Shown: positions 23,521 through 37,526 of the stretch, piece after piece
Numbering within the stretch: position 1 is the stretch's first letter
How the letters are laid out: every line of letters starts with the position of its first letter
Assembly: GCF_029784155.1 (NCBI RefSeq)
Contig: NC_073693.1
Coordinates: 287,776,875 to 287,840,874, forward strand
Reading direction: 5' to 3'
DNA from: Uranotaenia lowii
Taxonomy: Eukaryota > Arthropoda > Insecta > Diptera > Culicidae
DNA length: 64,000 nucleotides
Position numbers and translations under genes: made by a program
Notes under the pieces: generated by a model
What the model saw: the letters and a program-made list of their open reading frames with translations, nothing else
Database searches by the model: none
Told to the model about the DNA's origin: nothing

Positions 23521-24357
23521 GAAAGAAATTTTCCATAAAAATTAAATAACTTTTGTATCATTTTAAATCTTCATAAAAGCAAATATTATAATAAAACCAA
23601 TATACATGACTCTTCAAAAAACAAAGCAACACGTCAAACACGCCATCATATGGAGAAAGTTCTAACTATCATGTATAATCATCGACGATCTGAACTACTT
23701 CTGGCGGATTTCTGACTTTTTTTTGTGAAGGCTGAGGGTGAGGTATATTTGTTTTATTAAAGGAAAGAATGCTGTAACAATTCCAGATTGCCGAGATTTT
23801 CATTGAATAATTTGAGACATATTTGGTGCGGTCCAGTTGTTGTGGGAAAATTTATTCACATTTTTTTTAAATTAAACAAAAAAAAAACAAAAAGTAAGTT
23901 TATTCAAAATTAACGGTTACAGAAAGGCTTTTCAATTATTTGAACGCTAATGATGTGCTTCGATAAAAAATTTATATTTCAAGTAATATTTTTCAATTAG
24001 CTCTTGATTGTTATGGGAAAATATCTGTATTTTGCTCGGATTTGCCCGGATATTGCCCTGTTTTGGCATAAAAAAAAATTAAATCAAATGCCTATAATAT
24101 CTCGGTCAGAATTATTTATCTATTAGAAAAATGGAAAACGAATGTCAGATTTGGCTATAGCTAAATAAACCTTATCAAAAATACTTTTTTAACTTTATAT
24201 TACCAAACATTTAAAACAAAAAAGGCACGATCCTTAACTTCCATTTAGAAACTATGCTTTAATTTTTCTAGACATTTTGATTAAAACCACAGAAATTCGG
24301 TGTTTTGAGCATGAATTGGACCAAGAAAAAAAAAATGGTTATGATTTCAGTGCCAGT
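23521..24357 (+). repeat. Diverged left-arm block
   Basis: Inverted match to about 52618-53230 with words such as CCGAGATTTTCA, TTGATTGTTATG, TTACCAAACATTTA and TTTTTCTAGACATT. The left copy has additional sequence near 23590-23755 absent from the right. Around 24030-24065 are CGGATTTGCCCGGATA words like the GGTTGCC hAT family. Confidence 0.7.
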
Positions 24358-24952
24358 CAGGGCCGTAGGAAAAACCGCATTATAGGGGAGTAAAGTTGGC
24401 TGAATTTTTTGCATGAATAAAAAAAATTATAATTTTTCGTATTTTGTAGCTTTGAAAAATAGGCCATTAAATCTTACATGAGTAATCATGAGTATAATGA
24501 ATGATTTTTTTACAAAATAGGAATCTTGTTTTCATGGATGCTGGAACTTTAATCTTGTTCGAGAATTTGATAGATTTAGCTTGTTCGATTTAAATATCCA
24601 ATAAACATCAAATTTTTAAAAGAAAATCTTAGATAAAAAAAACTTTATATAAGCTCAAATCAAATAAGCTAAATCTTCTAAAATGCTTATAAAATTCAAT
24701 AGTTTTTACCATCGTTAAAAATATCAACTTTTCCAATCAATCTTTTAAAGCGTACAAGATTATGTGGTTCAAATCTGATTCTTATTAACTCAATATGGCT
24801 CTCGAAAAAAAACCTGCAATGTTAATTATGTTAAGCAAGAAACATTGAAATATCAAACTTGCCGGTTTTTTTAACGTTAAAATAAAATGTTTCATCAAAT
24901 ACTAGGAAATATTTTTTCGCATTTTGAATCATTTCTGAATTTCAATATAATT
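24358..24952 (+). mobile_element. CAGGGCCGTAGGAA transposon, left-arm copy (start)
   Basis: Begins CAGGGCCGTAGGAAAAACCGC. The inverted counterpart terminus is at 52617 in the right arm (GGCCCTG), so the insertion predates the duplication. Homology with the right arm continues to about 51.5 kb there, interrupted by arm-specific insertions. The opposite terminus was not identified. Confidence 0.6.
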
Positions 24953-24953
24953 A

Positions 24954-25436
24954 GGCCGGAACAAATTTCAAATCCTTTTTTTGTCACTAAGAGTTGGAAC
25001 ATCGCAAGGGGAGTGATAACAAAAAATAAATAGAAAAACAAATAAATTGGAATAAACTGCACGAAAATTTGTATGCAACAAAATTACATACAACATCATG
25101 GCACAAAACCAATAGGTATATTATTTTTTTTATAATATCTTTATTTGAAACTGCTCATACCTTTAGGCTTTAAGGAGCCAAAGTTTTAAAACCAATATTT
25201 TTACACCAAGAAATTTTTGAATAAAAAAATTCAATAAAGTCAAGAATAGAAGAGGTTAAATAACTCCCATCTTCCACAATTTGTTTTTTGGTCTTGTAAT
25301 CCTTAGGATATTTGATTTTTTTTCCGAAATTTTCATAAGTGCAGTTTGAAGTATAACTACAAACTACAAACCCTTCAGGATTTTTGGAAATTTCGAAGGA
25401 AGGAGTGACAAAAGAAGAAATTTATATGTGTTCCAG
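24954..25436 (+). mobile_element. MITE of the GGCCGGAACAAAT family, copy 1
   Basis: TIRs are GGCCGGAACAAAT and, inverted, TGTTCCAGCC, flanked on each side by TA. Subterminal CTTTTTTTGTCACT and GTGACAAAAGAAG words are also inverted. An inverted second copy lies at 28029-28403. The right arm lacks it at the corresponding place. Confidence 0.85.
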
Positions 25437-25988
25437 CCTACTGACTTTTACAACAAAAAACCCGATTTCTGAATCTAAATTCAGTAACAAAATTTTTAAT
25501 TAATCCAATGCCTTACAAAACGTTTAGTTAATAAAAAAAACAAGAAGCAATAAACAAAATGTATTCAAAACTTATACACTTATTGATATTTCTCGGTGAG
25601 TAAAACTGTTTTACTCACCGAGAAATATCAATAAATGTAAAAGTTATAACAACAACCGGTGATTAAATTATTTTCATCACTTTCAAAATGTATTTAAACT
25701 CTCAATCATGAATCTTTAATTTCAATTCTGATATTTTTGCTTTCAATCTGAACTTAATTTTTCAATTAATTATTTTGAATCCGATTAGTAAAACTGTATT
25801 GAAATACTTATTTCGAATGATGACTCTGATTCTGATATTCCAATACTTTTTCGACATTTTACAGCTTTAAAATGTTTGAATTCTGCATAAGAATTTCGAA
25901 TCTGAACATGGAATAAAAATTCAAGATATTTTCCTACTTTTTTCATATTCGTAAAATTACTGTACACATATTAAAATTGTTAGTTTTT
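25437..25988. repeat. Diverged repeat block with a perfect hairpin
   Basis: Shares AATGCCTTACAAAACGTTTAG-like sequence with 51160-51190 (inverted) and ATCATGAAT/TTCTGATAT words with 40440-40500. Contains the 27-bp perfect inverted repeat at 25580-25634. The small ORF 25785-25967 has no recognisable features. Confidence 0.5.
25580..25634. repeat. Perfect 27-bp inverted repeat, 1-nt loop
   Basis: TTATTGATATTTCTCGGTGA... at 25580-25606 is followed by a single T (25607) and the exact reverse complement at 25608-25634. There is no mismatch in 27 pairs. Confidence 0.97.
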
Positions 25989-26453
25989 TCATCGACTTTT
26001 GTCGGCGGAAATTAAAACGAAAATACTTACCAGTTGGTCCAAACGTTTTGAGCTACTTTTGGCGTTTCGCTCCTCCTCAGTGGACTCTAAAATTAAATTT
26101 ATTAATTGTATATATTTCCATTTTACAAGACTACTTTTATTCGCTCTCTGTTGATTGTTTTTGATGTTATGTTTACATTGATCAATCAGCGATTTTTGGT
26201 AAAATGGAGTTGTATGCTGATTTGAAATCAATTGAATCTTTCTGTTTGTTAACAACGTCGTTGTTGCCCCAAATTTTAATGGGAAACACTTCTGCACAGA
26301 TTCTGGGGTTGTACTTCGAATCTTTTTCCCAAATTTTGATATTTTTAAAATCAGAAGATAAATAACTATCCTCCCAAAAAGTGTTAAAAAATAAGTCTGT
26401 ACAAACATAACAGATAATTGGCTCCCCTCCGGTGGTATTTTATCCTGAATCAC
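25989..26453 (-). other. Unexplained 154-codon ORF
   Basis: This is among the longest uninterrupted frames in AT-rich sequence here. The predicted protein is basic, with a hydrophobic stretch around residues 22-37 and a charged C-terminal half containing TEEERNAKSSSKR. I recognise no domain. The ORF lies in a TE-rich area and has no intact partner in the related repeat at 48 kb. It may be a transposon coding relic or chance. Confidence 0.25.
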
Positions 26454-28028
26454 TATAGGTGACCTGGTTGATGATAACTATTAATCGTGAATTTCGATAA
26501 GCAATTCTTTAAATAACTTTTTGTATTGGAATCAAATCTTCACTTATAAAATCCTTATCTCCACCAAATTGGTTTTTCTTAAAATTGCATTTTAAAAAAC
26601 TCATCTATTACTTCATTTCTAGTCACATTCATAATATAAATAATCGTTTATTTCATTACAAATTTAATGCAGATACAAAATATTCTTCAAAATACAAGTT
26701 TCAGCCTCAATTATCATTGTTTTTCTTGTTCTTCATCTTCACATTCGAAAAAATTTTTAATAATAACACAAGGCCAAAAAATTCACATTTTTCTGGTGTG
26801 TAAAGAATTGAAGAGCTTATTTTGGACCTTTTGTAAATAGTAAAATCTTCTAATCTTCTAATCTTTTTCAACAAAACTTTGAAACATCACAAAAATTTTA
26901 AAATTAAGGTTCTTATTAACTTTCTCCAAGACCTTCATTAATTTTTATATCTGCGGAAACAGTGTTTTATTTTTTTTTCCTTTTCTAATTCGGTGAAATA
27001 ATAGATTTTAAACATTTTTTTAAGAAGTATTACCAAACTAAATTAAATTTCAAAAATTTTTAAAAGCGGAAATAAAATCTTTTTGCAGACTTTAACAAAT
27101 TGGTTATATAATCTGCAATCTTTTTTTTTCAAAGTTTCGGCAGTAAAAAAGGTCAGAAAAATTTTTCTTTCTGAATTAAAAACAATATGTAGAATTTTAC
27201 TTTTTTAGCTCAACTTAATATTATTCCTAATTTAAATAGAGTATAATAATTTCAATTATTGACAAAACTTGAAAGATTCGAGTTCAATACGTCAGAATCT
27301 ACCAAATCAATCATTAAACCATAGGCAGATTTTTTTCAATTATCGGAGAAATTTATATTCTTTTAGTAAGAACATTTCAAGATTTTTTAAATTTAGTGGC
27401 GAATAGAAAGTTAGGAGGAATGAATAAATATTATTTACGAATTTTCATTTTCATCAACTTGAAATGTTCTCACTTAAACAACATAACTTTTATCACTGGC
27501 TAGTAAATTGAATTAACATTTTATTTTAATTTTCATAAAAATTATGGAATTTTATTGTTAAACTAATGACATTTTTTAAAATATTTTTCATAAGTTTGTC
27601 TTCGTTTTTCAATTCTGAATATTTGTGTTCTGCCATCATTTTTTCAAAAGCCTATAAATCTAGATTTAAATAAGGAATACTCAGTTTCTACCTTTCATCC
27701 CTTCCAGGTTCAAGACTCAATATTCTAGTTGACGGAGACTCAGAGCTTTAAATTTTAAATCGATGATTGCACGTTTCACATACTTTTATTGTTTCATTCT
27801 TGGAATCAATTCTCACTCAGTGAAAAAAAAAACAAAGTCTGCAAGACTTTTATGTTGATAACTGGATGAATTTGAAATTTGAACTGATTTTTTTTTCATC
27901 TGATTTTGATCACTGGCACTCGTGAAATAAAGTAGAATAATTTTTTTTTTTTTGATCAAATACAATTCAATCATCATCTTTGTTTTATTAATAAATTCTG
28001 TTATGTTCAAAATGTTTTTTCTTCCTTA
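26380..28028 (+). repeat. Large dispersed repeat family L, copy 1 (first part)
   Basis: 26380-26830 and following sequence match 48410-48642 plus 49572-50086 in the same orientation (anchors: ATTTTATCCT, AAATATTCTTCAAAA, TTTTAGCCTCAATT-like). 27240-27600 matches 62390-62640 (anchor ATCTACCAAATCAATC). The copy is interrupted by a MITE and by a 2.5-kb insertion and resumes at 31248-31563. Family identity is unknown. Confidence 0.65.
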
Positions 28029-28403
28029 GGCTGGAACAAATATCAATTTCTTCTTTTGTCACCTCCCACCCTTCGAAATTTTCCAAAACCCGAAGGGGGA
28101 AATAAAAAGAGTTTGAAGTATTCAAGAATCCAAAAGATTACAAGACGAAAAAAACAAATTTTGGAAGATGGAAATTATTCCACCTTTTGTTTTCTTGATT
28201 TTATTGAATTTTTCGTTAAAAAATTACTTGTTTTTTAGATTTTGTGCAATGATATTCTATGCAACTTTGTTGCATACAAGCTTTGGTGCAATTTATTCCA
28301 ATTTATTTGATTTTCGCATTATTTTTTATTGTCCCCCCCCCCCCCTCGCGATGTTCCAACTCCGAGTGACAAAAGAAGGATTCGAAATTTGTTCCGACCT
28401 TTA
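28029..28403 (-). mobile_element. MITE of the GGCCGGAACAAAT family, copy 2
   Basis: TIRs GGCTGGAACAAAT and, inverted, ATTTGTTCCGACC, adjacent to TA at the left and TTTA at the right. Inverted relative to 24954-25436 and similar along its length, with a long C run at 28333-28347. Confidence 0.85.
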
Positions 28404-28677
28404 TTGAAAATTAAGATTTAAATAAGAGATTGAATATTATTTGAAGATTGAGATAAAACAAAGTATTGTTCAATCAACTAACTTTTCAATCAATCAATTG
28501 ATATCAATGAAAAGAAAAAGAAATTAAAATGATTAACAGCGAATAGTTATTATCATTTGGATTAACAATTTTTAATCATAGCTAATTTCAGACTTTATCT
28601 TTGATTTTTATTAAACTCGGATTATTTTTTCAAGAATCTGAAGTTATATTTCATGTATTCTATTTTTTCGCATTTAT
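28404..28677. other. Continuation of repeat family L
   Basis: AT-rich sequence between MITE copy 2 and the 2.5-kb insertion. No feature of its own. Confidence 0.4.
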
Positions 28678-28700
28678 TCTTATGTCCAAGGATTTAAATT

Positions 28701-31224
28701 AGCTTAGCTTAGCTTAGCTTGATTGACTACTCACATCCACCTTAAATCATTGAACCTGAAATGCAACATGAAAAATATTCTAAATCAATAGTTCCTTTTA
28801 AGCTTCGTCAAGCTTTGAATCAATTTTTTAAATCGAAAAAAAACAAACGCATTTCAAATTCAATGATCGCAAGCGTGGCTCAGTAGAACGAATTCCACAT
28901 CGCCAATGGTTGCTACTCCGTGATTGACCGAGGCCATCAATTTTGTCCAGAGGTCAAATGAATGGTATCTGGGATTGACAGCACATCCACAATGAACAAA
29001 ACTTATGCTCTCTCTTTACACATCAATAACGGCGCCGGCCACGTCCTAGTAGTCAATGGATAGAAGAAAAATAGAGAAAAAGGATTAAAAGAATAATAAT
29101 TCAAGCTTTAGGACCGAGGTCACCTCTGCATCCTAGCAAAACAATTTTTTTGTGGATTGGGTAAAAGGATATGATCAGGAAACACTTTTGACTAGTGTTA
29201 TGCAATTTGGGTTAAAATCCTATTCTCCTATGCTCCTGTAATTTCGTATTGAAACTCTTCAATTCAGATGACTTTTTAATAAGTACAGAAATAACATTTA
29301 ATTAGATATCATAAGAGTTACTATTACAAGTTTTCGCATAATTAACTCCATGCCTAAAATCAAATTTATTTTTAACTAAAACCCAAAACAATTTTTGATA
29401 AATTTGAGTGGATCATCAAATTGCAGAAGATTTGAGTTTCGAAATTATAATGATTCCTTCATATAATGAGAGTTTGATTTTATTCTTTACGAAACTTAAA
29501 CTAGCTTTTTATTTTATTTTTCGTGAAGAACATACTAGTAGCAAATATATTATAACCAACAATTAGTACTCTCAACATGTTTCATATACTTCAGCAGCCT
29601 TTGTTTCCTTTTGAAATTTCTGAAGATTATGTTTACTGAATCATTATTGATACTGTCTTCAACCAAAAAAAAATTCTGGCAAACAAAAATCAAAAGACTC
29701 GTTAATATTAATGTTCAGACTCGTTCTCGTTAACTATTTTTTTTATGATAAAATATACATTCAGAGAGTACATTTTCAATCAATCAAACTATAAACAAGT
29801 TATAAATGTCTTTCTGAAAGGCATCATCTGATTTCTTTTATCAGAGCTACAAACTTTTGATGTTTTTGGTTTTTTCTCTATTTGATTAAAAAAAAACAAA
29901 TTCTGACACTATTTTCAAATCTGATGATTATCATGATCACATGATGAAAGGAATAAGTTAATGAAAACTAAAATTTTGAAACTATTATCTGCTCACAACT
30001 TTTTTGATTTATTTTTATAAAAAAAAATCTTGTCTTTATTTCAGCATTTTTATAAAATATCTGTGTTGCAAATGTATTTTTGCTATTTTCGATAATATTG
30101 CCATTTTCAACTGTCAGCTACAATGTTGAAAAATGTTGTTTAAATTAAGTAGGATAATAACTATTTTTAAACATATTTTTCAAAAATCAAGGAAAATCGC
30201 TGTTATTTTAAAACTGTTTTAGACTTCCTGGAAAATTAATGTTTTTAAGTATATTCCAAATTAATCAATCAGCTTTCTCTGATTCCTCTCTGCAAAGATA
30301 ATTTTCCACTTGATTTAAAAAATTGATTAGGAATTTGCGTTTCAAATTATGCCATAGAAAATTGTTTAGATATTTTTCAAGAACTGAAACAAATTGCCGT
30401 TTAATTTAAAAACAAACTGAATTTGAAAATGCAACCTTAATTCATATGGCATAATTTTTCTTAATGTTGAATGTTCTCCGAATAATCTTTTCTTCAACTA
30501 AACAAGCTTGGTTTTTTTCAATTAAACGGTTCCAATCGTTTCAAATATTTAAACGAATTCTTATAAAAAAAAACTTGACAATAACCACAAAGAAAAGGTG
30601 GAAAATCAATAAGCTTTTTATATTTTTCATCCACCACTTAGTGAAATAGCTAGTGTCTTCTCAAATAACATTCATCACCTCTTTTCACTTACCGTCAGAC
30701 GTGAAAAACTATAAGGTTACATCTTAGAGCAGCATTTCTGAAAGAAAGTCATGTGCCCGAAGAAGAAGTTTTTTAAGGTAACGCCTAGATTCAACGGGAA
30801 AACATCCCTTGATGAAATATAACTGCAATATTTCCTACATTTAAGATGTTTTTTACGAAAAAATTTGTCGAAAATATGAAAAATGAATCAAATAAGATAA
30901 AACGAAATAATAGAAAACACTTATCTTAAAATCTGCAGTTGTCTTGAAGGTCTACGTTCTTCTTGAATTGAAATCTCCCGTAGATACTTATTTTTTTGGC
31001 TGGATGCATCGAATCAGCAAAAGTCACTATTGCATTTTTGTAAAACTTCAGTTTGAAACTACACCTCAACTTGTTAATATCACTTCAAATATTTGCACTG
31101 CAATTAAATGATAATATCTTTGTACAACTTCACGATTTTTGGTTATTCAAACTTTTATTTTGAAAAATTTTCACGGAGCACGAAAAAATTGCGTTCGATG
31201 TCCAAAACTCATGGCTTACTCCTC
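28701..31224 (+). mobile_element. 2.5-kb insertion flanked by a 23-bp direct repeat
   Basis: The 23 bases at 28678-28700 (containing TATGTCCAAGGATTTAAATT) recur exactly at 31225-31247, like a target-site duplication of retroposon length. The inserted DNA starts with four AGCTT units and GATTGACTACTCACATCCAC. 28.86-29.14 kb is GC-richer and includes GTGGCTCAGTAG and GGCGCCGGCCACGTCC. The rest is AT-rich with no reverse transcriptase or other ORF. The other copy of the host repeat (62.85 kb) has no such block. A non-LTR retroposon remnant or composite is possible; I cannot name the family. Confidence 0.65.
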
Positions 31225-31247
31225 TCTTATGTCCAAGGATTTAAATT

Positions 31248-31563
31248 CTGATTAAAGTCGAAATTTTAATTCACAATCGATTTCTGTATTTCGAAAATAT
31301 CATGTTCATAATACGAATCATCATCTTGAAATATTTATTAAGTACTGGGAATAACATTGATTTGAATTGTTGATTCTGATGAATTTTGGATCATATCAGT
31401 AAAATTTATAATTTTTTCGAGTTTGTGTAATGATAATGAGAAAAACATATGGTTTAGGTAATTAATTTCCTTCATTATATGTAGTATATTTTTGGTATTG
31501 TTATTATTTCCAACTAAATTTGAGCTTTGAAAATCCCCCCCATAGAAGGGTCCTTCGCCTGCT
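31248..31563 (+). repeat. Repeat family L, copy 1 (end part)
   Basis: Matches 62870-63183 directly, with anchors CAGTAAAATT and GAGTTTGTGT, ending in a C run and TTCGC near a terminus related to the GGCCATTCGCACGGGCC end at 63169-63183. Confidence 0.65.
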
Positions 31564-31748
31564 TTTGGCATTTGCTCTGATATTGTCCGGATAAAATTCG
31601 AGAATGTTTTTTTGTAAAGTCTTCAAATCGAATTTGGTTAACATGAATAATAAATTCCGCACAAATAACGATAAAGTTTTTATTTAAAGCAATTTACTTT
31701 GCAATTGTGCAAAACATTCTAAATTACATCTCGGTGGTCACGAAATGC
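31564..31748 (+). repeat. Left-arm block pairing with 43820-43977
   Basis: Inverted match with anchors ATTTGCTCTGATATTGTCCG and GCAATTTACTTTGCAATTGT. Diverged but unambiguous. It ends at the Tc1-like insertion. Confidence 0.8.
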
Positions 31749-33019
31749 AACACTCTGTTTCGTGAATAACTAATGAATGCATGGATGGAAATTTATGAAA
31801 TTTTCAGTGAAGTTACCAAGTAATATAATGTGTTCGATCACAAAATTTGGTGACAATCTGTCTAGTGGTTTTTAAGATAGCGTCCAATATTGAAAATAAT
31901 TGATAACATTTTTTGGACAGGATCGATAAAAATCCAAAATAGTCCCATTAAGAGACCTAAAAAACAGCTGAAAATCAACAAATTGATCAAAATTTACATG
32001 GTAAATCGTTTAAGAAGTCCTAGATAACCCAACAGTCAGCTAAAACTTGAATAAAAGTGAAGATTATTGATTCCATGAAGAGAGATGAATGTGATAGGGT
32101 TTTCCAAGCTTAATCAGAAAATATGAACAGAGGAAGTAATGAATAATAATGAAGTAATAAATCTAATATACCTGACTGGTTCGTCTAGCTGACTAATAAA
32201 TTTGTCTGACTTCATTTTTACAAGCTAGAAAAGTTGCCCGCCGGTATAATAAACAAAATACGGTGGCCAAATCGTGTGCAAAATATTTGGACTGCTAGTG
32301 GGATGATATTTAGAGAAAAATTATAATCGACAGCGAAACAAACTCTTTAGCGGTCACCTAGCAGATTTCCAACCAGAAACTTTTCATTTACAAGTCTTGC
32401 CTGGATGATTCGGAGTTTAAAAAGTAGAAAAAATTGAAAAATTGAATGACTAGTACTTGATGAGACTAACTTTCTGTGGAAACTGCAAATTACTCAGTCT
32501 TTCATAAGGATTGACACGATAAATGACTAAAAATACAAAGAAGACTGCCTCTAAATGCGATCGTTTTCTCTGCAAAGCTCTTCAATGGGTCCCACAAAGT
32601 TTATACTCTGTTTAAGTTGGGACTGAATACTGCCATTACGCAAAAACGGTGGTGGAGTGATAAAAAACAAATATGTTGTTTTTCTGCCGAAGGAGAAGTA
32701 TCGGATAAATTTGTCATAACTTCGGCCAAATTTAAGATTTTGAGTTTTTTTAAAGATCAAGCTTCAGGAAGCAGCAAACTTAATCAAAAACAGACTTGAT
32801 TTGAAAAAAAAAGTGGTTCATAGTATGCATCAAGATGTCATACGTGTTGCCCAAAAATTAAAGGTCGAACAATTTCTTCATTGGACGCTATCTCGAATAC
32901 AACTTTTTAGAACATCACAAAAATTTGCATATTTAAACATAACATTACCAGTTAACTTCGCTGAAAATGACATTATTTAACATCCATGAGTTTATAAATT
33001 ATTCACAACATAAAGTGTT
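31749..33019 (+). mobile_element. Tc1/mariner-like element with about 150-bp TIRs
   Basis: The first about 150 bases (from AACACTCTGTTTCGTGAATA) and the last about 150 bases are inverted copies with clear similarity, both ending inward at GATAGCGTCCAAT. A related, opposite-orientation and truncated copy is at about 45650-46395. The right arm lacks an insertion at the corresponding point. The exact outer ends and target duplication could not be fixed, so class assignment rests on the weak coding trace. Confidence 0.7.
32617..32874 (+). pseudogene. Possible transposase relic (Tc1-like C-terminal region)
   Basis: In the frame through 32813-32874 the peptide reads VVHSMHQDVIRVAQK, which resembles the conserved C-terminal region of Tc1-type transposases (a hydrophobic-S-M-x-x-R/Q-V-x-x-V-I pattern). 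Upstream frames contain stops and shifts, with WWSDKK at about 32650 also present in the related copy at 46 kb. No catalytic DDE residues can be assigned. If real, it is heavily decayed. Confidence 0.3.
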
Positions 33020-33420
33020 AATTTTTTTCGAATACTTTCCTTATTGTGGGAAGACACATGAAATTTTTCAGATTTTACGGACATACACGGGTTTCAAAGT
33101 TAAGTGAACAAGTAAAGCAAACTACGGCCTGGTTTTATCGATGCTCACACTACAATTGCAATTATTATTTTCGAAACAGAAAATAATAATGGCATTTGTA
33201 GTGTTATTTTTCACTTTATTTTTAATTATTAATTTGGAATATTCACTCAATTCTGCCTAAATTTATCCCGATTTTGTTTTAACAAGATGTTAAATCATAT
33301 GCTCAGATTTTACTAGGCTTTGAAAGTAACCTTCGCTGAATAAAATTATTTTCATTCTGTTCTTATTGCAGAATTGTATGATACAAAGACCATTTGATTT
33401 TTTTCATTAAAATCCATTAC
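33020..33420 (+). repeat. Left-arm block, moderately diverged
   Basis: Pairs inverted with about 42900-43560. Anchors are AAAGCAAACTACGG, GTGAACAA and AACCTTCGCTGAATAAAAT. Similarity is clearly lower than just inside 33420. Confidence 0.75.
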
Positions 33421-36948
<3,528 letters not shown>

Positions 36949-37448
36949 NNNNNNNNNNNNNNNNNNNNNNNNNNNNNNNNNNNNNNNNNNNNNNNNNNNN
37001 NNNNNNNNNNNNNNNNNNNNNNNNNNNNNNNNNNNNNNNNNNNNNNNNNNNNNNNNNNNNNNNNNNNNNNNNNNNNNNNNNNNNNNNNNNNNNNNNNNNN
37101 NNNNNNNNNNNNNNNNNNNNNNNNNNNNNNNNNNNNNNNNNNNNNNNNNNNNNNNNNNNNNNNNNNNNNNNNNNNNNNNNNNNNNNNNNNNNNNNNNNNN
37201 NNNNNNNNNNNNNNNNNNNNNNNNNNNNNNNNNNNNNNNNNNNNNNNNNNNNNNNNNNNNNNNNNNNNNNNNNNNNNNNNNNNNNNNNNNNNNNNNNNNN
37301 NNNNNNNNNNNNNNNNNNNNNNNNNNNNNNNNNNNNNNNNNNNNNNNNNNNNNNNNNNNNNNNNNNNNNNNNNNNNNNNNNNNNNNNNNNNNNNNNNNNN
37401 NNNNNNNNNNNNNNNNNNNNNNNNNNNNNNNNNNNNNNNNNNNNNNNN
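36949..37448. other. Assembly gap (500 N)
   Basis: Exactly 500 N, a round length typical of a placeholder of unknown size. It lies at the centre of the inverted structure, bordered by TA repeats on its right. Confidence 0.99.

Positions 37449-37523
<75 letters not shown>
37449..37523. repeat. (TA)n microsatellite at gap edge
   Basis: Pure alternating AT from the gap to the transposon terminus at 37524. True length is unknown because it abuts the gap. Confidence 0.98.
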
Positions 37524-37526
<3 letters not shown>

